The position numbers and the translations under genes were made by a program. A model generated the notes under the pieces. The model was not told the DNA's origin. It did no database searches and saw nothing but the letters and a program-made list of their open reading frames with translations. From Paraconiothyrium sp. Pb-2020 (taxonomy: Eukaryota; Ascomycota; Dothideomycetes; Pleosporales; Didymosphaeriaceae): 64,000 bases of DNA. The DNA is taken from assembly GCA_022419385.1 (NCBI GenBank), contig JAJUBI010000004.1:3701286-3765285 (forward strand). The letters run 5' to 3'. This document shows, one piece after another, positions 1 to 10,564 of this stretch (within the stretch, counting starts at the first letter, position 1; each line of letters begins with the position of its first letter).

Positions 1-1961
1 GGGCCATTGTAGTTCTGATAGAAGGTTTAGGAAAGATAGTATTGAGATTGCAGCTGGAGATGGCGTGTAAAAGTTGGGAAAGACAGCGTATTTATACTTA
101 AATGGGTTGCTATGGCGGGACTCGGCAGATAGAGTATCCCTTGCAATACTACAAAGTTGAAAGAGCGCTTCAACCCGTTGAAATCCCGGTTTGGGAGGAT
201 AGCTAGGCTTGAAATGCGTCTTTCAGCCAGGCCACTCTCCCTTTGCAGCGACTTGATGTGTTTCTGGCGAGTACGATATCGTCAATTGTGCTAGCCTTCG
301 CAACAACAATAATGAGGAGCTGAAAGGGCACTTTCCATCGTTTGAAATTACCGCTTCGGAGGGATTGCGAAGGTGGATATGCCTCCCTCAGCTGCGCCAC
401 TCATTGCTTTGAGCTTCATCGAGGGTCGTCTGGTTCCGTACGGCATTATCTAGTAGGCTAGATATCGTAGTAAGGTAAAGGCGAGCTGAACGAGCGCCTT
501 GGGTATGTTGGAGCACCTGCTTTGTGAAGTAGCCAGGGTATATCAGCTGCGCCACTTTTCTTTTGGGCTGATTTCAGCGTATAGATCGACAATAGTCGGC
601 CCCTTCTACATGAAAGTGACATAATCAAACTGTAATGCTTGGTCGGCTGCCCATAAAAGTGCTATCATCAAGGCTAGCCCTCTGCTGTGTTTTGCCTACA
701 ATTACTAAGAAGGAACCCTCTCGGCTTTCCATGCACGTGTGCGATAGAGTTGTATAATGGGGGATTACATCATCACTTACAGGCTACCTGGGTAGTGTCT
801 AACGCTCAAGAGCCTAGCAGAAGGCGAATCGCACCAAACGAACATCTCATCGACGCTAGCAAGGACAACGGCTATGACCTTGCGCCGTAAGCATCTAGCC
901 CAGAGTGTAGGGGTAGGCGACGAAGAGGCCACCGCTAGGCGGCTTCAAGCAGTGCGGGGTAAAAATAACCCTATGCGACCCTGCTATCCTAGGAGGCGCA
1001 TCCCGGCCCGGTATAACGTAGGTGAAAGCACGATAGGGAGAAAGGAGCATCAGCTGGGTATTGCATGCCAAGAAAAGGTGGGAACACGAAGCCTTGTTGA
1101 ACGGGTCTGAAGGTGGCACTAAGAATGTGGAGGTACGACTCCGCATTGAAAGCATTTCTTCTATCCTTCAGACCTTGATAACAGATAGAAAAATGTTGAG
1201 CTCGGGATTGGACAAGGCGGCTTCCAGCCGATCAGACTATCGAACTTGTTCCAGGAATAATCTTCAGCTCAGTCCTTTGCCTAGTATGACGCAGGTGGTA
1301 GTCAGTCGAGAGTAGATGGGGCCGATACATGTGTTCCAGTCTTGTGGCATGAAATACGGTTGATAGCCTACGGTGCATGGTGGCCTGTTGCGTTGGTCTT
1401 TGTTCCGGAACACAAGGATTCATTACGTGTGAATATTTGGACACCGATAGGATGGTTTGCTCCACAGGGTAATACTTTATGTAGCGATATAAGTTGGTCT
1501 TTGATCGCTATGACGTTGCCCGTGCTTTCGCCTAGTGAACAGTCAGGTCACGTGGCATTCCAATGTCTGGGCACCCAAAATGTCTCTTTTGACCTGATGA
1601 AGGAAGAAAGACTTCATCTAATCGCACTTTCCAAAATATGCGCATTCATCCTGCCCCATATGTTGATGTGGAAGCTGCGTAAGCTGAGATCGTGGTAACA
1701 ACAAAGTTTAGCGTGCTACGCTGTGATGTGTGATGGCTGCCTACTGACGTCCGCTAACACACTCGCCGCAGTCTGGTCGGAACAGCGACAACACGCCTAT
1801 CTGTCCTTTTGGCTTAGCTCAACTTACATCTTCCTTTCCGCTTCTCATACTCACTTCGGTGCCATCGCGCATTTCTCTTGCAAACAACGCTGACGTAATC
1901 TTGTCGCGATTCCCGACAACGCAGAACGGGCGCGAGTCAAGTCAGCGCTCGGCCGTTCACC
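1..1961. other. Stretch without a supported gene
   Basis: Only short open frames occur, on both strands, and none shows a domain, a splice pattern or a plausible composition. No long repeat, terminal inverted repeat or transposase motif was seen. The last hundred bases or so must hold the promoter and 5' UTR of the hydrolase-like gene that starts at 1962. Confidence 0.6.
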
Positions 1962-2873
1962 ATGCTCAAGATCAATCCTTCCAGATTCTACGTGCAATAT
2001 CAGGGTCATCCAATCGAGGATTTGGAAGCGTTTCATGGCATCACGCGACAACACCGACCCGACAAACCTCTAGTGTGGCTTGCAGGCGATTCCTCTCTCG
2101 ATAATAAGTATTGGGTCCCCGGTTCTGGGCCTGGCGGTGAGCCTCTCAATGTTGAAACACCAGAGATATACTACCATACGCTCGAGCGTGCGACACCAAA
2201 GCCGGACGTCTCATTCTGGATGAACTACATACTGGGCGACCGCGCGACCTGTATCAATACAGCGGTTGAGGCATCGATGTTGCGACAAAGAGACAAGACG
2301 CTGTTGCCTCACGACGAATTCATACGAGATCACATTGGGAAAGACGACGTTTTGATTGTCAGCGTGGGCTGCAACGACATCGCGATGAAGCCAACTTTTT
2401 CAACGATCTGGCGGATGCTCACGCTTGCTTGGCTAACGCCGCGCTCTTCTATAGATCAGGGGAGTGCGTGGATACTGAGCTATTTTGCCCACCTCTTTGG
2501 GACCCAGACTGAGGAATACATCAACCGAATCTGTTTGAAAAGCAAACCTCGCGCGATTATTCTCTGCATGATATACTTCCCACTGGAAGCGAAGTATGGC
2601 CAACGAGGGTGGGGCGATATCGCGTTGAGATGCTTGGGTTACAGCAGGGATCCTGAGAAGTTGCAAGCCGCGATCAGGACTATGTTTGAGCTGGGCACAA
2701 ACAAAGTCAAGATCGAGGGAACCGAGGTAATACCATGCAAGCTGTATGAGGTGCTAGACGGTACGAAAAAGGAAGACTACGTGGAGAGAGTGGAGCCAAG
2801 CGCCATTGGCGGAAGAGAGATGGCGGAGAAGTTCTACACACTGATAGACGGAGTTTTGAAGAAGGGATTGTAG
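1962..2873 (+). CDS. SGNH/GDSL hydrolase-like protein
   Basis: This is an intronless reading frame of 303 residues. A GDSS motif (G42-D43-S44-S45) follows a hydrophobic strand and would supply the nucleophilic serine of an SGNH hydrolase. A second block, VSVGCNDIAM at 134-143, fits the GxND oxyanion-hole block with N138, and G92 lies where the block II glycine is expected. The usual C-terminal D-x-x-H is not seen; the equivalent place near residues 275-286 reads RVEPSAIGG, so a normal catalytic histidine is not obvious. There is no signal peptide, so the protein is probably intracellular. The fold assignment rests on the motifs; substrate and esterase activity are unknown. The start is the first ATG of the frame, and no intron is needed. 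Confidence 0.75.
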   Translation: MLKINPSRFYVQYQGHPIEDLEAFHGITRQHRPDKPLVWLAGDSSLDNKYWVPGSGPGGEPLNVETPEIYYHTLERATPKPDVSFWMNYILGDRATCINTAVEASMLRQRDKTLLPHDEFIRDHIGKDDVLIVSVGCNDIAMKPTFSTIWRMLTLAWLTPRSSIDQGSAWILSYFAHLFGTQTEEYINRICLKSKPRAIILCMIYFPLEAKYGQRGWGDIALRCLGYSRDPEKLQAAIRTMFELGTNKVKIEGTEVIPCKLYEVLDGTKKEDYVERVEPSAIGGREMAEKFYTLIDGVLKKGL

Positions 2874-4113
2874 GGACTCATCCATTGCGTATGTCGATTC
2901 TCCCCCAGCCTGGGTGGAATAACCTATCGAATAGATTACGACATCTCCTGACTTAGCATTCTGCTAGGTGCAAGCCACGGTAGCTGTCTTATCCAACCAT
3001 AGTCTGGGACGTTGCGCGTAGCTATCTGCAGAGAGGTATGTACTTCCTTCTGTATCTGCGCGTTCACATTGTGGCTCATACACCACAGTAGTAGTCCCTT
3101 ATTTATAAAGCAGTACTGTAGCTCGACCAAGTACATAATTCAACCAATTCAGGGCTCTCTGGGAGCATTAGCTGAGACATGGGGAACCAAAAGCGTACTT
3201 CATCTGAGTCGCCCTTCATCTATTACTTGCTGTGCCGGTCGCGCTTCTCCCCTGGGAGCTAGCACATATCGCCCCCGTTATACTCAAAACTTGGGCCAGA
3301 GATATTCACACTCAAGATCCCAAAAGCGTTGGCGCAAAACGGAATGCTCCACTAAAACACGCGCAAGACAGGCATCTCATTACCCCAATCCGGCAAGCTC
3401 GAATTGGGTGAAGAACCTGCTGAATTATGGCTGGCAGAATTCCAATTCTCTATCTTTGGACGCATTGCGAGACGGTTTAGCGCTATAGTGAGTGATGATT
3501 GTGGTGAGCAATTTCAGGTATTCAATACACGAACGACCTCGCTGTCTGATCGAACATCGAGAGTGTCACCTAGCTTCAGTGCGATCTAAAACGTATTATA
3601 GTACAGCAGCTCATGCTACATGGGTCTGAAGAGCCCATGTCTGGAATTCAACCTAGGTCGACATGTCTTTCGCAGTAACAACGTGACAGCATCAATCTAA
3701 GCACATTTAGTCCATGGACTTATCGCTCAGGTCGTTCCAGACAGGTCAAGGCGATCTGTGAAGATTATCTAGTCACCGTGCGTTTCCCATTTTGAAAGTT
3801 CCCCAGGCCCACAAAACTAGTTCAACCAACCTAATTAAGCACCCAAGTCAACCGGCACAACACACTTGACCACCTGAAGCTATCGCCATGCTTAGCGGCC
3901 AAACACAAGCGCCTCTTTTTAAAGTCGGCGCACTCTAGAGCATAAGCACTCACTCATTCTCCAAGACCCCTTCAACTTGTTGCCAGGGCTTATCTCCCCG
4001 ACCAAGGCATATTCGTAGTGGCAAGGCCAGAAGGTTTCTTCGAGTATGTACTACCGCAATATCTTGATGTTATGTGCTTGACACCTGACCGAATATCGCA
4101 GAGACCGAACACG
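2874..4113. other. Intergenic stretch with a possible coding relic
   Basis: There is no complete gene. A stop-free frame at about 3356-3589 on the plus strand has protein-like composition (acidic then aromatic residues around GEEPAELWLAEF) but lacks an ATG and a clear acceptor. It could be a relic or an exon of an unrecognised gene. The 3' part contains the promoter of the next gene and a probable 5' UTR intron at 4044-4101 (GTATGT...CAG with a CTGAC branch site). Confidence 0.4.
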
Positions 4114-5223
4114 ATGGACAACCGGGTGGATCAGGTCATCAAGGCCGCGGTCACTCAGACCGGAGGGATCGAAGACATCATCAAGACAGTTGTTGGCCAG
4201 GTAAGGATTGTGCACTTGTTAGGGTAACAAAAGGATTCGGGATCAGTAACTGACTAGTGAACTAAGGTCACACAGAGCATTCGCCGCGAGAATGCCACGC
4301 TCAAGGAAGGCTTAGACGACGCCAACTGCAAAATTGAGTGGCTGGAGGGCCTGATGAAGCATGAAGAGCAAGACAAAGTGCGAGCCTTGCAGGCACAGCG
4401 TGCACACTACCTACAAATTGGAGGCCCCGATTTCCGTCGCATCATTGACGAGCAAGAGACAGAGAAGGCTAAAGTTTTTGACGAGATAGATTTCCTAGAA
4501 GCGCAGCATCTCGGTGATCGCGGCCACGGAATCCATCATCGCCACGACTGGTACAACAGCATCTTATCTTCCTCTCAGGTTTCCCAGTACGTACGAGCTC
4601 ATGGTATCTTCCCACCTTCACCCTACGACGCGCCGACTACCATGCGGACAGCAGGTATGAAAACTCTACATCCCCTTCCATTACCTTTCTCATAATATCT
4701 AGTTGCTCCACCTCTCTCTGCTCGCGCTCGGTCATCAACGACTATGGAGTCAAATCTACAATCCTATGCCCAGGATGCCTCACCGTCTCCCGTCACGCGG
4801 CCTCGGTCCTCGACTACAACGAATCCTGATGCTCGGTCATTCAACCCTGGCCCTGACTTCAGCGCCGGCTCAAAGAAGCCACCGATCAACTCGTTGGCTG
4901 TCGCGCCCGCCCCACGTGTGTATGGCCTCCGCAACGCTCAGACGGGTCGATACGATAGTCCCTTCTTTTGCACAAAATGTCGCACACACTTTCCCTTTTA
5001 CAGCAACCTCGCAGATCACTACAAAAACTGCAAAGGTCCGGACGCAGCTGTTGAATCTTTGCCCGGGATGCATAACATGCCAAACGTACCGGCCGGCCTG
5101 TCCACTTCCCATGATCTGGACAGGCACTTCACGAGGCGTCCTCGGACTGCGAACTCTTACGTGACGCCCGGCAGCCCCGGTCACGCTTGCAAGTCTACCA
5201 GTACCAAGTCCGTCGAGGAGTAG
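4114..5223 (+). CDS. C2HC zinc-finger coiled-coil protein, unknown function
   Basis: Exons are 4114..4200, 4276..4654 and 4703..5223, joining in phase to 328 residues. Both introns have GT-AG ends, and a further intron at 4044-4101 probably splits the 5' UTR, which favours the ATG at 4114 over upstream alternatives. Residues 30-100 are charged and helical, with a likely coiled coil. The middle is rich in Ser, Pro and Thr. A single finger at 245-265 has C-x2-C-x12-H-x3-C spacing (C245, C248, H261, C265), preceded by PFF and followed by K. The gene two places downstream (6970-8586) carries a very similar finger. I recognise no named family. A nucleic-acid or protein-binding role is only inferred from the finger. 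Confidence 0.7.
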
Positions 5224-5813
5224 ACATCAGGCAAGCCTCGCATGTTCAGCTCCGGTATCTGCTAGATTCCTACGTTGATGCAATACCGACAAGGAAGGTA
5301 TGAGACGCGGACCAATGGATGTGGAGGTTCATGTAGAGTCAGCTGTTTTCGACTCAAGGGCATTTTGTTTCACGGGTTTTCACGAGACTAGATTCATGTT
5401 TCAGGAAGGTGGCTTCGGTAAATGCGGTTTCTATCTTGCAATGGGTCTCTACCTCCACGGGCATGCTTATGTTATTGTTTTTGTAGCACACGGGCGTCAT
5501 AGTACGCCACTGTGTATGGCCAACCACTAAATAAGACTGGTGTTTCCGTTTGATGCATGCACCTCCCGAAATCGTGTTAATCTCACACCATGTAACGGTA
5601 AATATCAATCATACCACCAGAACAAACACATTCAGCACTCAGATCATATCGAGGTGATATATGCAGCCTTGTGGAAGCGGACATATTCGCGCCCGACTCA
5701 GCCTTGTCTCTTCCTGCACGTATGCGGCACAGTCGTCCCCTTTACCTACCAGCAAGAAACTCTTTCTCAGATTAAGTCAGACTTCAGCTCTGAACGTTCA
5801 GGCTTGCACCAAA
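5224..5813. other. Intergenic region
   Basis: No gene is supported. The reading frame of the downstream acetyltransferase is open back to an ATG at 5661, but the 51 extra residues have no domain character, so this part is read as promoter and 5' UTR. Confidence 0.5.
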
Positions 5814-6621
5814 ATGAGCTTACAACTTTTCGAAGTTACCTCGGAAAGTGAATTCGATGCCATCTGGTCGATTCACTTCAAAGCTTTTCACAATCCCTAC
5901 AACGCCTTCTCCAATTTCTTCAACCCCATTCACACCAGCCTTGACGAGGCTGTCACAGCATCGAAGGAGCGCCATGTCCGCATGCGGAAAGCCAACAAGG
6001 CGTGCCATTGGACCAAAGTGATTAAAACCAAGTCCGAGAATGTAGTTGGCGCGGCATGCTGGATGCTCAACGGGGGAGCGCATGCACCAGATCCCTTCGT
6101 TGCGAACTGGCACATTGAAGGAACTGACGAGAAGTTTTTTGCCGAGAAACTCATTGGAGGGCTGCAAAATCTTGTTACTAAGAGAGTCCCGAGGCCTTAC
6201 GTCGGCATGTATCTTTCTTGCCCCTCTTTCGTTTCGTGCCTTACAACCTCTAGTACTGAACCAGATGATGGTTCATCCAGAATATCGTCGGCAAGGTGTC
6301 GGAACGATGCTCATCCGATGGGGCATCCGCAAATCCGATGAGTCGGGTGTCGAAACTGTTGTCGAAGCCGTTCCCTATGCGGTCCCAGTATATGAAAAGA
6401 CAGGCGTTGGGCGGGTGGAACAGATTGACATTTATCTCACAATTGATGGCCCTAGCGATACCTGGAAGAAGTACCAAAGTGAGGATCTGAGGGCATTTTT
6501 GATGTGGAGACCTGTAGGTCGCGATTTCAAAGGGGCGATAAGGTACCGTAGAGACAGTATGAGCATATTTGAGAAATCAAATACTCTTACGCCTCGTTCA
6601 CAAGGGACAGGGAATAAATGA
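5814..6621 (+). CDS. GNAT-family N-acetyltransferase
   Basis: The protein has 252 residues if exons 5814..6204 and 6254..6621 are joined. The N-terminal half (ITSESEF-like start, then a WHIEGTDEKFFAEKLI helix) and the acetyl-CoA binding motif MMVHPEYRRQGVGTMLIRW (135-153, RRQGVG as the pyrophosphate loop) fit fungal GNAT acetyltransferases that act on small molecules or proteins in the cytosol. The two halves lie in different frames. No GT donor restores the frame, but a GC-AG intron of 49 nt at 6205-6253 (GCATGT...CTCTAG) does so exactly and gives a smooth join into the conserved strand. The alternative is a frameshift. It sits between the two C2HC finger genes, all on the same strand. The substrate is unknown. 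Confidence 0.75.
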
Positions 6622-6969
6622 ATATTTCATCCTTCCCATTCTGATTCAACCTGTAAGATACCTTAAGGGGCCCCGGGGAGGTCTAAGTCACGTGACATTG
6701 GCCCTACCTCCCCGCAGGCCACAGCTTTTCACTAATGGCTCGTGCGTTATGTCCCGCCCAGATGAGGGCTACAAAAGCTCCCCCAACCCTGATCTCCTCA
6801 CCGGAAACCACACCCTCGCTCGGTTTTGATTACACAGCGCAAAACAATACCACCAGCTACAGCAGAGAGTAGCATCAACACAATCCCGAAATCACGGCAC
6901 GATCAAGGTGAGCAACCACGACTTGATTCAAAAATTCTTTAAGTCTACTAACGGATCGTAGGAAAGAAT
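6622..6969. promoter_or_regulatory. Intergenic promoter region with 5' UTR intron
   Basis: This is a short spacer upstream of the second finger gene. A GTGAGC donor at 6908 and an acceptor at 6961, with a CTACTAAC branch site, mark an intron in the 5' UTR. This supports transcription on the plus strand and a start near 6970. Confidence 0.5.
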
Positions 6970-8586
6970 ATGTGGCCTAGTATACAATGGACACCGAAGA
7001 AGAGGCCTTTCGATCCAACTTTGCACGCTACAGGCACGCTAATCTCTTCTACCCATAGTGTGCCGGAAACTTCTGCTGACAACAATATAGAGGTTCGAGA
7101 CAGGAATGTCGATCGCAGCGCGCGTCAGCCGGCACAGAAGCCGACACCTTTCTTCTGCACAAGTTGCGGCAAGGATTATAGCGGCAACCAATTTGAGTTC
7201 TACTCAGTACATTTGAAGCAGTGCAAGAGCTCGATGTTGAAGAATGAAAATTTCTCGGACAAGTACGATCAAAACACCGGCCGACTCAAGGTCGCTCCTT
7301 CCACCTCTAATGCGACGAAGTCTGCCTTCTCGACTGGTCCCACGTATGTCACACCGCCCAGCACCTCTTCTACTCCTGAAGATGGTGGAGCGAAGGTCAT
7401 CAACAACAAGTGGGCGAACGCTCGGTCTGTCACATCCTTAGGATCCGGTTCGACCGAATCACCAAAGAAGATTCAACCTTCCTCCGGTATGATGAATAGC
7501 CGTTTCGCATCTATGACGATGAAGGACGACCAATCAAAGCTTACCAATCTAGCTGGCAGCCGATTTGCTCAGCCTGTCTCGAATGCAGCCCCTTTAACTG
7601 CGGTGGCCAAGGAACAGGAAGCATCGACCCTTCCTGCAGTGGTTAAGGAAGAGGAAGCATTGACCCTTCTTGTGGTAACTAAGGAAGAGGAAGTATCGAC
7701 CCTTCCTACGTTGACTAAAGAAGAGGAAGCATCAACCCTTCCTACAGTAGTCATAGAACAGGAAGCATCGTCCCTTCCTGCGGTGACCAAGGAAGAGGAA
7801 GCATCAACCCTTCCTGCAGTCGTCAAGGACCAGGAAGCATCGGCCCTTTCTTCCGATGCAGAACCTGCATCTCCGTCTCTATTCGATTTCACGAATTTCG
7901 ATGCTGAGAAATTCGAGCAATGGATCACCAAGCAAATCCACGATGCTATCAACCCTATTCTCGAGAAGTTTGAGCTGAATGACACGACCAGCAACTCGGT
8001 CGCAGCCTCCACTGAAACGACCAATCCAGGAGATAGTTCCGGTCACAATGTCACCACTTTGGACACTGGCTTGGTCAGCAGCCCGTTCAAGAATGACCGA
8101 CTGACTGTGATGACCGAGGACCCTCCGAAGCAGGATCAATCGACCGTTATGGTCAGCAACCCCACCGCAGTCTCTGTCACTAGCTGTGAGAATCCCTTCA
8201 CATCGTCGAACAGCGCCAATCCCGACCAAGCTTCGCCACCCCAGCAAAACTCGGCAGATCTTCAAGGAGATCGCTCCACCCCGGTGGTCACCTCTGACAG
8301 CGACTACGAGAATACCCAGGAAGACCTCAAGCATCTGGCCCACAAGGCTGCCCCCAAAACCATTGGAATCGATGAGGAGAACGCCGATGGATCTCAGCTC
8401 GCGCAACCGGAATTTGAGGATTGGGAAATCGAGACCATCGTGTCCGACAGTGACGTCGAGGGTGAGGGTGGGATTCGGATCGTAAGCGAGGCATCTTTCG
8501 AATCATCCGCCACTGCAAGCACTCAAACGCTGACAAGCATTTGCGCGTCACCGCAGCATACGGCTCAGGAAGACGACGAGTTGTAG
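6970..8586 (+). CDS. C2HC zinc-finger protein with 12-residue repeats
   Basis: This is a single coding exon of 538 residues. A C2HC finger lies at 63-85 (C63, C66, H81, C85; C-x2-C-x14-H-x3-C), preceded by TPFF, and closely resembles the finger in the gene at 4114-5223. Residues 212-295 are seven imperfect copies of a 12-residue unit of the type V-x-KEEEASTLPA. The rest is low-complexity Ser/Thr/Pro-rich sequence apart from a folded-looking patch at about 300-335 (FTNFDAEKFEQWITKQIHDA), and the C-terminal third is acidic. It is probably a largely disordered scaffold or regulator; no function is recognised. The N-terminus is uncertain, because another ATG in good context at 6987 opens a different 23-codon frame that stops at 7058. 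Confidence 0.7.
   Translation: MWPSIQWTPKKRPFDPTLHATGTLISSTHSVPETSADNNIEVRDRNVDRSARQPAQKPTPFFCTSCGKDYSGNQFEFYSVHLKQCKSSMLKNENFSDKYDQNTGRLKVAPSTSNATKSAFSTGPTYVTPPSTSSTPEDGGAKVINNKWANARSVTSLGSGSTESPKKIQPSSGMMNSRFASMTMKDDQSKLTNLAGSRFAQPVSNAAPLTAVAKEQEASTLPAVVKEEEALTLLVVTKEEEVSTLPTLTKEEEASTLPTVVIEQEASSLPAVTKEEEASTLPAVVKDQEASALSSDAEPASPSLFDFTNFDAEKFEQWITKQIHDAINPILEKFELNDTTSNSVAASTETTNPGDSSGHNVTTLDTGLVSSPFKNDRLTVMTEDPPKQDQSTVMVSNPTAVSVTSCENPFTSSNSANPDQASPPQQNSADLQGDRSTPVVTSDSDYENTQEDLKHLAHKAAPKTIGIDEENADGSQLAQPEFEDWEIETIVSDSDVEGEGGIRIVSEASFESSATASTQTLTSICASPQHTAQEDDEL
7603..7854 (+). repeat. Seven-copy 36-bp coding minisatellite
   Basis: Seven tandem 36-bp units encode a 12-residue repeat rich in Lys, Glu, Ala, Ser, Leu and Pro. 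Copies differ at several positions in both DNA and protein, so the array is not freshly amplified. The length is a multiple of three, so copy-number change would keep the frame. Confidence 0.9.
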
Positions 8587-9420
8587 GGGTCGCCAGTCGG
8601 GGACACTGGAGGCGATGTTGAATTTCAAAACTTAAAGGGTCTTCTGCGACACCTGAGCGAAAGGCCACGGAATGATGTGTTTGCAGTGCACGGCAAAGAT
8701 TGGTTTCAATGGACATTTTGGTACTATGGCTTGATGAAGTGTTTCACATGGTCTTTGGGCGAACATGCTTTCGGTTTATACTGATTATTGATGACTGTTT
8801 TACTGGCCTGATCAGGCGTCACTGTAGATATCTATGGTACAAGTGTTGAATTGTTGCTTTAACCCTCTCTGTTCGGACCGTTGAAGCATCAATTGACTTG
8901 TGAGGCCCGTGCATGGGATCACGACAGCTTGTACGGAAGTTAAAAATATATCACCGACAGTGACTATTATGCCCTTATGTGAACAAGCCCCGTTGGCTAT
9001 AGACCGATAGTTATCGCAACACCTACGTATGAACATGAGAGTTTGCGGATTTAGTCTATTGCTTTGATCGTGGGACAGACGTCTAGACCACCTGTTGGTT
9101 GTATTTTCTTTGTAATATTTTCGCCTTGCCTAATTTGCCACAATGGTTCGTTCGATAATCAAAAGCAGCGCATGTCTCACAAAAGCTGTATGCAACTTGC
9201 CTGGAGACTTACTGAACAGCTGCTCGGAGAGATTATCTACGGCACAGTCTATAGAACACGGTGCGGCGCGGTGCAGTCCACGCTACGGGAAAATGCGAAG
9301 TACGGTGGTACAAGCTTACATGCATAGCGACAATTGTAGAAAAGCAATATTTGCCCTACCCACTGTTCAAGTTCCAAGTATTCTGATGCATCGCAACTTT
9401 TAATCTTGAATATTGATTCC
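8587..9420. other. Intergenic region
   Basis: No coding region is supported. Short frames on both strands lack motifs, and no repeat or RNA gene was recognised. Confidence 0.55.
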
Positions 9421-10526
9421 ATGACAGACCCTACACCTGAACCGGGAAGTGGCCAGTCTGGATACATCCTTCACAGCAACGACGAGATTACGCGTTTGAC
9501 ATTGCAACACCAAGTTGTGAAAGATGCACTTAACAAACGACTAGTCTTAGCGCCAATCGACTTCTCCTCAGGTTCTCTCACGATCCTCGACAGTTGCACA
9601 GCCGATGGTAAGTACAAACAAGCATATGATGGAACATCTTCCAAGGTTTCTAATCTGCCTAGGCGTCTGGCTCCGCGACCTCCAAGCATCGATCGGACCG
9701 CAACACACCTTTATCGGAACCGACATTGAACCGTCCTACTTCCCTACCAAATCACCATCCAACATTAGCTACCACGTGCAGTACGCAACTAAATCTTGGC
9801 CGGAAGAATGGTCCGGAAAATTTGACCTCGTCCACCAGCGCTTTGCAATGGCGGTCGGGGGCTCCGAACCCGACACCAGGCTACTAGCCCATCGCCTTGC
9901 CGACATGGTCAGGCCAGGCGGCTGGATCCAGTTGATCGACCTGCAGGATTGGAAATCAGATACAGATAGGCCCGCGTGGCAGGAATACTTTACTCTCTTC
10001 GCGACATGATCAAATTTATTCGCTCGTCGCTGCAGGGGATTGAGAGTGCAAAGGGATGGTTCAAAGAGTTAGGTCTTGTCGATATTCACGAAGAAATAGT
10101 TGAAATTAACTTCAGCACAAGAGATGACAAGAACATGGAAGCGATCGGAAAGAGGTCTGCTCTATTGACGAAAAGTCAAGTGTTGGCGGCGGTGGAAAGT
10201 ACGTGTTATTTAGAACTTGCACGCGGATGGTGCTAATTTCCATAGCTTTACCGCCGGGGGCTATAACGGTCCCGAAGGAGCGTGTGTCAACCCTCATGGA
10301 TGCTCTTGAAGAGCAGTTTAGTAAAGACTCGGTAAATGCGCACACGCGCTACGAGGTCGGGCCAGGAAGCCAGAGTAAGCGATGTACGAGAACCACTTTG
10401 AGCTCAATCCACCTCTGGTCCTGTGGAACCCTCAGCCAATCACCATTGACAATGTTTGGACTGGAAAGACACGAAATTAAACACGCAAAATTTGTGCACA
10501 TGAACACGCCATACTATAGATTGTGA
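9421..10526 (+). pseudogene. SAM-dependent methyltransferase with broken frame
   Basis: The sequence matches fungal small-molecule SAM methyltransferases of the kind found in secondary metabolism. Motif I is LTILDSCTADGVWLRDL, then FIGTDIEPSYFP with the acidic ribose-binding residue, and VRPGGWIQLIDLQDW as motif III. Exon 1 is 9421..9607, joined to 9663 by a clean GTAAGT-AG intron. At about 10005 the frame must shift to continue into MIKFIRSSL...KGWFKELGLVDIHEE, and no intron can do this. A second intron at 10199-10245 (GTACGT...CATAG) then leads into the conserved LPPGAITVP segment. The normal C-terminal end near 10375 is missing, and the frame runs on about 50 codons to 10526. It is either an inactivated gene or one with sequence errors. 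The next gene is an NmrA-like reductase on the opposite strand. Confidence 0.65.
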
Positions 10527-10564
10527 AAAGTCAATCAGTATTTTCTCGGGCATGGTCATTGAAA

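Noticed and set aside
4018..4113. Upstream extension of the first finger gene
   Set aside because: It begins with GTG and contains a clear intron (4044-4101) with a branch site, so it is 5' UTR.
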